This document shows positions 1 through 6,079 of a DNA stretch of 7,534 bases, piece after piece (position 1 is the stretch's first letter; the number at the start of each line of letters is the position of its first letter). Made by a program: the position numbers and the translations under genes. The stretch lies in contig JAEWAD010000127.1 in the NCBI GenBank assembly GCA_023391905.1, forward strand, positions 1-7,534, written 5' to 3'. A model generated the notes under the pieces. The model saw nothing but the letters and a program-made list of their open reading frames with translations, had not been told where the DNA came from and did no database searches. The stretch is from Pseudomonadota bacterium. Its GTDB lineage: Bacteria; Pseudomonadota; Alphaproteobacteria; Rhizobiales; Kaistiaceae.

Positions 1-2
1 CC

Positions 3-1061
3 CCGGCGCTCGTCGCCGGGGCGATGGTCCTGCTGACGGCTCTCTCCGGCGCCTCTGCCGCCGAGCTCGGCTTCAACCGGGTCAATCTCGGCTGGAAGAA
101 GCCGGACGAGCGGCAGGACGTCATCGACGCGATGAAGCGGAGCGGCGTCACCTCGGTGCGGCTGTCGCTGAGCGCGCCGGTCGAACCGAGCCTCGACGCC
201 GTCCGTGCCGCGCATGCGGCCGGCTTGCGCGTGCTGCTGGAAATCTCGCTCAACAACCGCGCCTTCTATCCCGACGGTACCGAGCGGCGCTCGGCCAAGG
301 GCAAGAGCTTCGACGTCTACCGCCTCTCCGACCTCGATCCCGAGCGCTATCGCACCGTGCTGCGCCAGACATTGGCGGAGCTGGACCGCCTCGGCGTCGA
401 ACTGGTCGGCATCGAGCCCGGCAACGAGATCAACTGGGCCGGCTACAATGGCGACCTCGCGGTCAGCACGGATGCCAAGGTTGCCCCGGCCAAGAGCGAT
501 CCGGCCAAGGTGGCGGATGGGCTGGCGCGCTATGTCGACATCGTGCGGGTGACGCGCGAGGAGATGGCCGCGAGCCGGCTGAACAAGAATGCCAAGCTGA
601 TCTCTGCCGGCCTTTCCGACATGCCGGTGCCGTTTTCGCGCCGCATCGGGCTGGAGATCGTGCCCGCGCCGGACTGGACCGCCCGCATGCAGGCGCTCGG
701 CCTCGATGCGCTCGTCGATGCCTATGGCATCCATGTCTATCCCGGCAGCACCGGCACGCGCGCCCGCCGCGACGGCCTCGTTCGCGAGGCGTTGTCGTTC
801 TGCGGGCCGGACGGGGCGGGCAAGCCGTGCTGGATCACGGAATGGGGCGTCGCCAATACGTCGCCGCGTTGCCCCGTCGACGACAAGGTCCGCGCCGCGC
901 AGGTGGAGCAGGTGCGCTCGATCATCGACGCCGATATCGCCGCCGGCCGCGTCGAGGCCGCCTATTATTTCGATTGGGACAGCGAGACGCCCTACAGCGT
1001 CTGGCGCTGCGGTGGCCTTTCCTCGGCCGGCCGCGCCGCCATCCGGCCGGTGGCCGACTGA
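3..1061 (+). CDS. Secreted clan GH-A type glycoside hydrolase (5' end cut by window edge)
   Basis: Probably an exported TIM-barrel glycosidase acting on a polysaccharide; the substrate cannot be read from sequence. Numbering is from the ATG at 24. The open frame runs to the left edge, and the codons before that ATG (PALVAGA) extend the hydrophobic core of a signal peptide ending near ALSGASA-AE. The true start therefore probably lies outside the window. Clan GH-A hallmarks are an Asn-Glu pair in EPGNEINW (E135, predicted acid/base), the HxY motif in GIHVYP (H237, Y239) and WITEWG (E273, predicted nucleophile). YYFDWD near the end fits strand 8. The four cysteines I see (260, 269, 283, 329) all lie in the last quarter and could form disulfides, consistent with a periplasmic or extracellular site. 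About 325 mature residues suit a single catalytic domain. It lies 41 bp before the SGNH hydrolase on the same strand. Members of GH5, GH39 and GH53 share this fold, so I do not assign a family. Confidence 0.75.
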   Translation, partial: PALVAGAMVLLTALSGASAAELGFNRVNLGWKKPDERQDVIDAMKRSGVTSVRLSLSAPVEPSLDAVRAAHAAGLRVLLEISLNNRAFYPDGTERRSAKGKSFDVYRLSDLDPERYRTVLRQTLAELDRLGVELVGIEPGNEINWAGYNGDLAVSTDAKVAPAKSDPAKVADGLARYVDIVRVTREEMAASRLNKNAKLISAGLSDMPVPFSRRIGLEIVPAPDWTARMQALGLDALVDAYGIHVYPGSTGTRARRDGLVREALSFCGPDGAGKPCWITEWGVANTSPRCPVDDKVRAAQVEQVRSIIDADIAAGRVEAAYYFDWDSETPYSVWRCGGLSSAGRAAIRPVAD

Positions 1062-1086
1062 TGTCCCGGTCCCCGGCATAACCTTC

Positions 1087-1094
1087 AGGGAGGA
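1087..1094 (+). promoter_or_regulatory. Ribosome binding site of the SGNH hydrolase
   Basis: AGGGAGGA lies 8 nt before the ATG at 1103, in the 41 bp gap after the glycosidase stop. It is one of the best Shine-Dalgarno matches in the window and supports that start. The short gap shows no obvious promoter, so the two genes are probably co-transcribed. Confidence 0.65.
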
Positions 1095-1102
1095 CGGCGC
1101 AT

Positions 1103-2287
1103 ATGGCGCTCCGCACTATCGTCATCGGCGGCTCGAACACGGTCATGCAGCCGGGCTACTGGCCGAGCCTCTTGACCAGCATGGCTCGGCGCGGGCACGC
1201 GCTCGACGTCGTCGCCGATCTCTCGGTCGGCGGCACGACGTCGGGTTTCGGCCTGTTCCAGCTGAAGTCGCATCCGGGCCTCGCCGAGGCCGACCTGCTG
1301 ATCATCGAGTACGCGCTGAACGACGCCTTCGTCTATGGCGACGAGCGGCGGCCGTTCCGGCACTGGGCCCGCTTCTACGAGGGCATCATCCGCCATGCGC
1401 TGGAGCTGAACCCGTCGCTGCGCATCGTCTCGCTCGTGTTCGGCGCCCGCGGCGGCACCTATGTCAGCTCGGTGCCGTCGATCGACGCCGGCATGCACTA
1501 CATCTCCGACTGGTACGAGACGTCGGTGATCAACGTCTCGCGCAGCCTGATGCGCCGCTTCGGACGCGAGGTCGTGACCGATCCCGCCTTCTATTCCGAC
1601 CAGGGCCACTATGCGCGCCCGATCGCCACCTCCATCGTTTCCGACATCGTGGCGGATGAGCTGGAGCGGGTCCTGAGCCTGCCGGTACGGCCGCGCGCCC
1701 TGCCGGTGGCGGTCGATCCGCATCATTTCGCCGGCGCCAGCATCATCGACGCGAAGACGCTGATCGAGACCTGCGGCCTGCCGGCGCGCGAATACAAGAA
1801 CCGCCGGTTCGCCGCCACGACGGCCGATCTCGGCGGCCACCGGCTGAAGCTCCAGTTCGAGAAGGGCAGGCCGCTCGCCTTCTCCTATGTCTGCTCGCCC
1901 GAGATCGGCGCGCTGCAGGTGACGATGGGGGGCGAGACGGTCGAGGCGGCGATGCTGAAGGGCGGCGTGCGAGACGGAAATTTCAAGTTCCTGCTCTCGA
2001 TGCTGAGCTGCGAATTCCTCTATCCGGGCCCCGCCCTGCTGCAGGAGCCCGCGAGCCTCGCCTGCACGATCGAGGTCGCGCGCGGCGCGCCGCGTCCCAA
2101 CCGGCACTTGCCGAAGGACAATGTCGCGCATGGCGCATGGGACCCGGCCGCGCAGACCGCACTGCCGTTGCTCGGCATGCTCTATACCGGAACGCTGAAA
2201 TCCTGCGTCGCCGAGGCGGTCGAGAGAGACAGGCCTCAGCCGGTGGCGGCGAGCGTCGAGCGGGTTGCGGCAGCCCCCAGCATCTGA
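1103..2287 (+). CDS. SGNH/GDSL-type hydrolase with C-terminal domain of unknown function
   Basis: 394-residue protein whose first half has the SGNH esterase/acyltransferase fold. All four blocks are visible: GGSNT with the predicted nucleophile S11; the Gly block in DLSVGGTTSG (G43/G44); EYALND with N73; and SDQGHYARP with the D166-x-x-H169 dyad. The family hydrolyses or transfers acyl groups on sugars, lipids and polysaccharides, so removal or transfer of acetyl or similar groups during exopolysaccharide synthesis is a reasonable inference. Strand 1 starts at residue 3 and there is no signal peptide or membrane helix, so it is predicted cytoplasmic, unlike many polysaccharide deacetylases. 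Residues about 190-370 form a second, apparently beta-rich region that I do not recognise. The tail (about 370-394) is Ala/Val/Arg-rich and overlaps the convergent glycosyltransferase gene by 52 bp. Fold is secure from the motifs; substrate is unknown. Confidence 0.8.
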   Translation: MALRTIVIGGSNTVMQPGYWPSLLTSMARRGHALDVVADLSVGGTTSGFGLFQLKSHPGLAEADLLIIEYALNDAFVYGDERRPFRHWARFYEGIIRHALELNPSLRIVSLVFGARGGTYVSSVPSIDAGMHYISDWYETSVINVSRSLMRRFGREVVTDPAFYSDQGHYARPIATSIVSDIVADELERVLSLPVRPRALPVAVDPHHFAGASIIDAKTLIETCGLPAREYKNRRFAATTADLGGHRLKLQFEKGRPLAFSYVCSPEIGALQVTMGGETVEAAMLKGGVRDGNFKFLLSMLSCEFLYPGPALLQEPASLACTIEVARGAPRPNRHLPKDNVAHGAWDPAAQTALPLLGMLYTGTLKSCVAEAVERDRPQPVAASVERVAAAPSI

Positions 2288-3483
2288 GCCATGATCGCGC
2301 GCTGGCGCGCCAGGCAGCGGTCGAGCGCGTACCGCTCGATGATCGTCTGGCGCGCCTGAATGCGCATGTCGACGAAGGATTGCGGGCGCGCGAGAACGTC
2401 GAGGATGGTGTCGGCGAGGGCGTCCGGCTCGAAGAATGGCACCAGAAGCCCGTTCTGCCCGTGGCTGATGACTTCCTCGACCGGCGCCGTGGCCGAGCCG
2501 ATCACCAGCGCGCCGCAGGACATCGCCTCCAGCACCGACCAGGACAGCACGAACGGGTAGGTGAGATAGACGTGGGCGGCCGAGATCTGGAAAAGCCGTG
2601 TCAGCGTCTCATGCGGCACCTGGCCGGGGAAGAAGGCGCGCGCCGGATCGAGCGGCGTCTCTTCGAGGATTGCCTCCTTCCAGGAGCGCCCGTCGCTGCG
2701 CGCCGCGCCATAGCTGTTTGAATCACCGCCGACGAAGACGAAGACCGCATCCGGGTTGCGCTCGAGGACACGCGCCGCCGCCTTCACCGCCTGTGGAAAG
2801 CCGCGATAGGGTTCGAGATCGCGCGCCGCGAAGGTCACGACCGGATCGCCGGCGCGGATGACGCGACCGTCGGGCAAGGTGAGGCCGCGGCTGCGATCGG
2901 GGCGGAACCGCCTGACGTCGATGCCGTCGTGACAGGTCGCGATTCGACGGCGGGCGCTTTCGGGATAGCGGCTGCGCTGCCATCCGGTCGGGCTGATGCC
3001 GGCCTCGATCGCGTCAAGCGTCACCAGCTGGGCGGCGTTGCGCAGACGCAGCCGCTGGCGCACGTCGAGATTGATCTCATCGCCCGGGTCGAAGCCGACA
3101 TCGGCGCCTTCCGCGCGGTAGAAGAACTCGCAATAGCCGAGGGCAGGGACCTTCGGCACGACATCCTTCACGAACATCATGCTGCCCCAGCCGATATGGC
3201 CGAGCACGATGTCGGGTGGCCCTTCGTTCTTCACCAGAGCGTCGAGCGTCTCGGCCACGCGCAGGCCGAGCCGGACATGATGCTCGGTGGTGGCGAGCGG
3301 GCTGCTGCGAATGGCGTGTGGCTGCGCCGGGCGCTCGGCCCTGTGGCGGAGGATGCGCACGCCCGGGAGGCGGCGATCCACGCTTTCGGTGATCAGCGTC
3401 ACCTCGCCGCCGGCGGCAGCGAGATTGGCGGCCAGGTGCTCGAACTGGCCAACGCCGCGTCTGTGGATGAAGAGGACCTTCAT
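2236..3483 (-). CDS. Family-4 (GT-B) glycosyltransferase
   Basis: 415-residue retaining glycosyltransferase, probably transferring a sugar from a nucleotide donor to a lipid-linked oligosaccharide at the cytoplasmic face of the inner membrane. The N-terminal Rossmann half starts MKVLFIHRRG and carries a characteristic stretch: GHIGWG (95-100), EFFYRAEGADVGFDP (119-133) and SPTGWQRSRYP (164-174). I associate this pattern with the Pfam Glyco_trans_4_3 N-terminal family. CHDGID (184-189) leads into the C-terminal GT1-type half, with a donor-site signature at 316-338: E319 and E336/E337 with SCGALVIGSATAPVEEVI, a variant of the EX7E pattern. No membrane helix or signal peptide is seen. It lies 39 bp after the MarR gene on the same strand, so the two probably share a transcript. 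The pre-start region has no good Shine-Dalgarno sequence. Position beside a MarR gene and a type I exporter resembles WgcA (ExpC) of the S. meliloti galactoglucan cluster, but orthology is unproven. Confidence 0.88.
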   Translation of the reverse strand: MKVLFIHRRGVGQFEHLAANLAAAGGEVTLITESVDRRLPGVRILRHRAERPAQPHAIRSSPLATTEHHVRLGLRVAETLDALVKNEGPPDIVLGHIGWGSMMFVKDVVPKVPALGYCEFFYRAEGADVGFDPGDEINLDVRQRLRLRNAAQLVTLDAIEAGISPTGWQRSRYPESARRRIATCHDGIDVRRFRPDRSRGLTLPDGRVIRAGDPVVTFAARDLEPYRGFPQAVKAAARVLERNPDAVFVFVGGDSNSYGAARSDGRSWKEAILEETPLDPARAFFPGQVPHETLTRLFQISAAHVYLTYPFVLSWSVLEAMSCGALVIGSATAPVEEVISHGQNGLLVPFFEPDALADTILDVLARPQSFVDMRIQARQTIIERYALDRCLARQRAIMAQMLGAAATRSTLAATG

Positions 3484-3494
3484 GCGGTCAGGGC

Positions 3495-3513
3495 GCCCCG
3501 GTGATGGCGGGGC
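3495..3513 (-). other. Small hairpin between the MarR and glycosyltransferase genes
   Basis: A perfect 6 bp GC stem (GCCCCG / CGGGGC) with a 7-nt loop fills much of the 39 bp intercistronic gap. On the - strand transcript it ends about 11 nt before the glycosyltransferase ATG and includes the only G-rich run near that start. There is no T tract, so it is not a standard terminator. It could limit translation of the downstream gene or stabilise a processed end, but could equally be chance in GC-rich DNA. Confidence 0.3.
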
Positions 3514-3522
3514 TGCCGTCCG

Positions 3523-4092
3523 TTACGCGCCGTAGCGCGTTGCGTTGGTCCAGACCAGCTCCAGCTTCTGGAGCAGGCGATAGGCGTTGTCGAGCTCGCG
3601 CGATTCCCCTTCGTCCCGGACGAGCAGGCGGTGATAGGTGTCGTCGGTGGCGCGCAGCGCCTGGCAGAGGTCATGCCCCTTCTGCGACAGGCTGATCCGG
3701 GCCGAGCGACGATCGCGCTGCGACGCGACGCGGTCGATATAGCCGAGATCGACCAGCTGCTTCAGGTAGTAGGAGACGTTCGAGCCGAGATAGTGGCCTT
3801 TGTCCAGGAGATCCCGGACCGAGAGGTCGCCATTGCCGATGGTGAACAACACCATCACCTGGGCCGGGCCGATATCGCCGACGCCGAGCTTCCCCATCTC
3901 GATTCGAAGCAGGTCGGTGAAACGCCGATTGACCCGTTCGATGGTCCTGGCCAGCTCGAAATGGGTGACATGCCCCGCGTCATTATCGATGGCCGCCGTG
4001 GGGATGCTCGCATTTGCGAGATTGTTGCCAGGTGCAGTCTTGATATTCGACTCCTCGACTTCTACCGCCGCTTGCAGAAGTTCTCGCGTCAT
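3523..4092 (-). CDS. MarR-family winged-helix transcriptional regulator
   Basis: 189-residue DNA-binding protein, probably the local regulator of this locus. The winged helix-turn-helix spans about residues 75-138: helix pair through VRDLLDKGHYLGSN, recognition helix in GSNVSYYLKQLVDLGYI (103-119), and a wing with the family's D-x-R-(S/R) signature in SQRDRRSARISLS (124-136). The flanking helices (44-70 and 140-185) should form the dimer interface. About 40 residues before the MarR core are low in conserved features and less GC-rich than the rest. The ATG at 4092 is the only ATG before the core, though it has just a weak G-rich pre-start stretch. YLGSNVSYYLK is typical of an alphaproteobacterial MarR subgroup that, as I recall, includes WggR (ExpG), the activator of galactoglucan genes. 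It is divergent from the exporter operon and leads into the glycosyltransferase gene, so autoregulation plus control of the exporter is the simplest model. Whether it activates or represses cannot be read. Confidence 0.88.
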   Translation of the reverse strand: MTRELLQAAVEVEESNIKTAPGNNLANASIPTAAIDNDAGHVTHFELARTIERVNRRFTDLLRIEMGKLGVGDIGPAQVMVLFTIGNGDLSVRDLLDKGHYLGSNVSYYLKQLVDLGYIDRVASQRDRRSARISLSQKGHDLCQALRATDDTYHRLLVRDEGESRELDNAYRLLQKLELVWTNATRYGA

Positions 4093-4124
4093 TTGGGCCC
4101 CGCATTGCTAAGTTAGTTCAACTT

Positions 4125-4170
4125 TTGAAGCATTGTTATAAGTAGTCGTCTAAAATCGGTAATGCTTCAA
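4125..4170. repeat. Perfect 10 bp inverted repeat, candidate MarR operator, with a third copy nearby
   Basis: TTGAAGCATT at 4125-4134 is matched exactly by its reverse complement AATGCTTCAA at 4161-4170, with 26 bp between the arms. A third copy with 8 of 10 matches (ATCAAGCATT) lies at 4188-4197 in the same orientation as the first. Arm centres are 36 bp and 27 bp apart. The candidate -10 of the MarR gene falls between the arms. The repeat is seen directly; its role as an operator is inferred from position. Confidence 0.6.
4135..4140 (-). promoter_or_regulatory. Candidate -10 element for the MarR gene
   Basis: TATAAC read on the - strand lies 42 nt before the MarR start codon, giving a leader of about 35 nt. 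No good -35 sits 16-18 nt upstream; the best is ATTACC at a 17 nt spacing. This would suit an activator-dependent or autoregulated promoter, since one repeat arm lies directly downstream and the other about 20 nt upstream of it. Confidence 0.3.
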
Positions 4171-4205
4171 CCTATAGACGTCTTAGAATCAAGCATTAGT
4201 TAGGA

Positions 4206-4234
4206 TTGTCAGAAAATTCGATTAAATGTATCTT
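4206..4234 (+). promoter_or_regulatory. Candidate sigma70-type promoter for the exporter operon
   Basis: TTGTCA (4206-4211) and TATCTT (4229-4234) are separated by 17 bp and match the housekeeping consensus at 5 of 6 and 4 of 6 positions. Transcription would begin near 4241, giving a leader of about 30 nt before the ATG at 4271. The three repeat copies lie 9-80 bp upstream of the -35, a usual place for an activator to bind. Read by eye only. Confidence 0.45.
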
Positions 4235-4270
4235 CTGGACACCCTTGAATACGAACGATAAAGTTCAGAA

Positions 4271-6079
4271 ATGACAATTTCAAGGCAATCCAATATTATG
4301 CCGAAAATTGAAACAACGTCTACGCATGTTGCAGATGCGAAGACGCAGGGGAATGTCGATGTTCCCCAGGCCGTCATTATCGAGGCGCGTCGCTCCTTCC
4401 TCGGCGGTCTCGGCTATGCCGCCATGTTGAGTGCGTTCATCAACGTCCTGCAGCTCACGATACCGCTCTATATGCTTCAGGTGCACGATCGCGTGCTGAA
4501 CAGCCGAAGCATGGATACGCTTGCCATGCTGTCGATATTGGCAGCTGGCGCGCTCACGCTCTATGGCATTCTTGAGTTTATCCGCTCCCAGATTTTTCAG
4601 GTGATGAGCGGCCGGCTTGTGCGCAAGCTCAATGGCCCGGTGCTGACCGCCTCGATCCGCGCCTCGGCGCGCGAAGGCACCAGCCGCGCGGCGCAGGCCC
4701 TGCGCGATCTGGCCGAACTGAGGTCGTTTCTCACGAGTCATGCCGTCAGCGCTCCGCTCGAGGCGGTGTGGAGTCCGATCTTCCTGACCGTGCTGTTCCT
4801 GCTGCATCCCGGCTTCGGCATCGTCGGAATCGTTTCCATCCTCATCCTGATCATATCAAGCATCGCGCTCGACATCTCGACCCGAGGCCTGCTTTCCGAA
4901 GCCAACAAAGCGAATATTGAAGCAATCGGCGGCGTGGCCGGCCAGGTCCGCCATGCCGAGGTGATCGAGAGCATGGGCATGCTGCCGGCGCTGGCGGCGC
5001 GCTGGCGCCTGGCCCAGTTCAGCGCGCTGGAGATGCTCGAGGCGGGCAACCGTCGCGGTAAGATCATCGCCACCGTCACGCGGACCATTCGATACGGCAT
5101 GCAGCTCTTCGTGCTGGCGCTCGGCTGCATCCTGGCGATCCGCCAGGAAATCTCGAGCGGCGCGATGATCGCCTCGACCATCGTCATGGGCCGGCTCTTG
5201 ATGCCCTTCGACAGTGTGGTGGAAAACGGCCGTCAGTGGGTGGCGGCGTCCGGTGCTTGGAAGCGGGTGCGCGAGCTGATCGAATCCGAGGGATCGGACC
5301 GCCAGACCATGCCGACGGCCGTCTGCGAGGGCGATCTCGTCGTCGACCGGCTGATCTATGCGGCGGCCGGGCAGGACGTGCCGATCATCAAGGGCGTCTC
5401 GTTCAGCCTGTCGCCCGGCGAGGTGCTCGGCGTCATCGGCCCCTCGGCGGCCGGCAAGTCGACGCTGGCGCGGCTTCTGGTCGGTATCGTCAAGCCGACC
5501 GCCGGCGGCGTCTATCTCGACGGCAACAGCGTCTATCTCTGGGAGCGCGGGTCGTTCGGCCAGTTCGTCGGCTACCTGCCGCAATCCGTTTCGCTGCTCG
5601 ACGGCACCATTCGCGACAACATCGCTCGCATGGATGACGGCGACCCGCGCGCCGTGATCGAGGCGGCCCGCACGGCCGATGTGCACGAGATGATCGGCCG
5701 CCTGCCGCTCGGCTACGACACGCCGGTCGGCGATGCGCGGCTGACGCTCTCCGGCGGCCAGCGACAGCGTGTCGCACTCGCGCGCTGCCTCTACGGTCAC
5801 CCGCGCCTGATCGTGCTCGACGAGCCCAACGCCAATCTCGATGCAACCGGCGAGGCGGCGCTGATCCGAGCCATCCGGGCTGCCAAGGCGGACGGCGCGA
5901 TCGTCGTGATCATCGCGCATCGGCCGGCGATCATGGAGGTCGCCGACAAGCTGCTCGTGCTCGAAAACGGCCGGGTATCCCAGTTCGGTCCGCGGACCGA
6001 CATTGTCTCGCCGATGCATGGCGACCGGTCGTCGGCCAAATCCTCGCCGGCGATCGCCAAGGGCGGAGACCGCCGATGA
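4271..6079 (+). CDS. Type I secretion ABC transporter, PrtD/PrsD-type permease-ATPase
   Basis: 602-residue inner-membrane half-transporter that as a dimer would drive one-step export of an unfolded protein with a C-terminal signal. A six-helix membrane domain covers about residues 45-315, with helices near 48-70, 84-104, 163-180, 182-200 and 275-315. VHDRVLNSRSMDTL after helix 1 is typical of the PrtD branch. The ATPase domain (about 355-575) is intact: Walker A GPSAAGKS (390-397, K396), Q-loop Q438, signature LSGGQ (493-497), Walker B LIVLDEP (513-519, D517, E518), D-loop ANLD and H-loop H550. There is no N-terminal C39-type peptidase domain, so it is not a bacteriocin processor-exporter. 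Length fits the family (about 580) plus an AT-rich, variable N-terminal extension. An in-frame ATG at 4298 is an alternative start, and neither has a strong Shine-Dalgarno sequence. Neighbours resemble those of S. meliloti WgdA (ExpD1), which exports WgeA; PrsD-like exporters of EPS glycanases are the other candidate relatives. Confidence 0.92.
   Translation: MTISRQSNIMPKIETTSTHVADAKTQGNVDVPQAVIIEARRSFLGGLGYAAMLSAFINVLQLTIPLYMLQVHDRVLNSRSMDTLAMLSILAAGALTLYGILEFIRSQIFQVMSGRLVRKLNGPVLTASIRASAREGTSRAAQALRDLAELRSFLTSHAVSAPLEAVWSPIFLTVLFLLHPGFGIVGIVSILILIISSIALDISTRGLLSEANKANIEAIGGVAGQVRHAEVIESMGMLPALAARWRLAQFSALEMLEAGNRRGKIIATVTRTIRYGMQLFVLALGCILAIRQEISSGAMIASTIVMGRLLMPFDSVVENGRQWVAASGAWKRVRELIESEGSDRQTMPTAVCEGDLVVDRLIYAAAGQDVPIIKGVSFSLSPGEVLGVIGPSAAGKSTLARLLVGIVKPTAGGVYLDGNSVYLWERGSFGQFVGYLPQSVSLLDGTIRDNIARMDDGDPRAVIEAARTADVHEMIGRLPLGYDTPVGDARLTLSGGQRQRVALARCLYGHPRLIVLDEPNANLDATGEAALIRAIRAAKADGAIVVIIAHRPAIMEVADKLLVLENGRVSQFGPRTDIVSPMHGDRSSAKSSPAIAKGGDRR
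6065..6079 (+). promoter_or_regulatory. Coupled stop/start (ATGA) with ribosome binding site
   Basis: The stop codon of the ABC gene (6077-6079) overlaps the ATG of the fusion-protein gene (6076-6078) in an ATGA. GGAG at 6065-6068 lies 7 nt before the ATG. This arrangement supports translational coupling, which fits two subunits of one complex, and fixes the start of the second gene. Confidence 0.75.

Larger units (their letters stand above)
4093..4270. promoter_or_regulatory. AT-rich divergent regulatory region between the MarR and ABC transporter genes
   Basis: This 178 bp gap is strikingly AT-rich against its GC-rich surroundings and must hold the promoters for both divergent operons. Beside the 10 bp inverted repeat listed separately it holds several smaller dyads. 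TTCAA-CTT-TTGAA is at 4117-4129. The 8 bp palindrome AGACGTCT is at 4176-4183, and its extended arm TAGACGTCT (4175-4183) is the inverse of AGTCGTCTA (4144-4152) with one mismatch. AGTTAG occurs directly repeated at 4111 and 4198. MarR-family dimers bind such dyads, so it is the likely target of the adjacent regulator. Confidence 0.75.

Noticed and set aside
706..1659. 317-codon + strand frame spanning the glycosidase/SGNH junction
   Set aside because: Arg/Pro/Ala-rich out-of-frame reading of two well-supported genes, with no ribosome binding site or motif.
1085..2131. 348-codon open frame on the - strand opposite the SGNH hydrolase gene
   Set aside because: Its translation is Arg/Asp/His-rich with no domain, and it lies antisense to a gene with clear SGNH motifs. 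Long antisense frames are expected in GC-rich DNA.
2302..2339. 12 bp palindrome CTGGCGCGCCAG and a nearby 7 bp stem-loop just after the SGNH stop, as a terminator
   Set aside because: Both lie inside the conserved coding part of the glycosyltransferase and have no T tract. Such palindromes are common in GC-rich coding DNA.
2929..3504. 191-codon + strand frame opposite the glycosyltransferase gene
   Set aside because: Antisense shadow of conserved glycosyltransferase sequence, with no domain of its own.
4206..4223. Possible PhoB box in the divergent gap, considered because Pho control is known for galactoglucan genes
   Set aside because: Only the first half-site (TTGTCAG) resembles the consensus; the second half at the right spacing does not.
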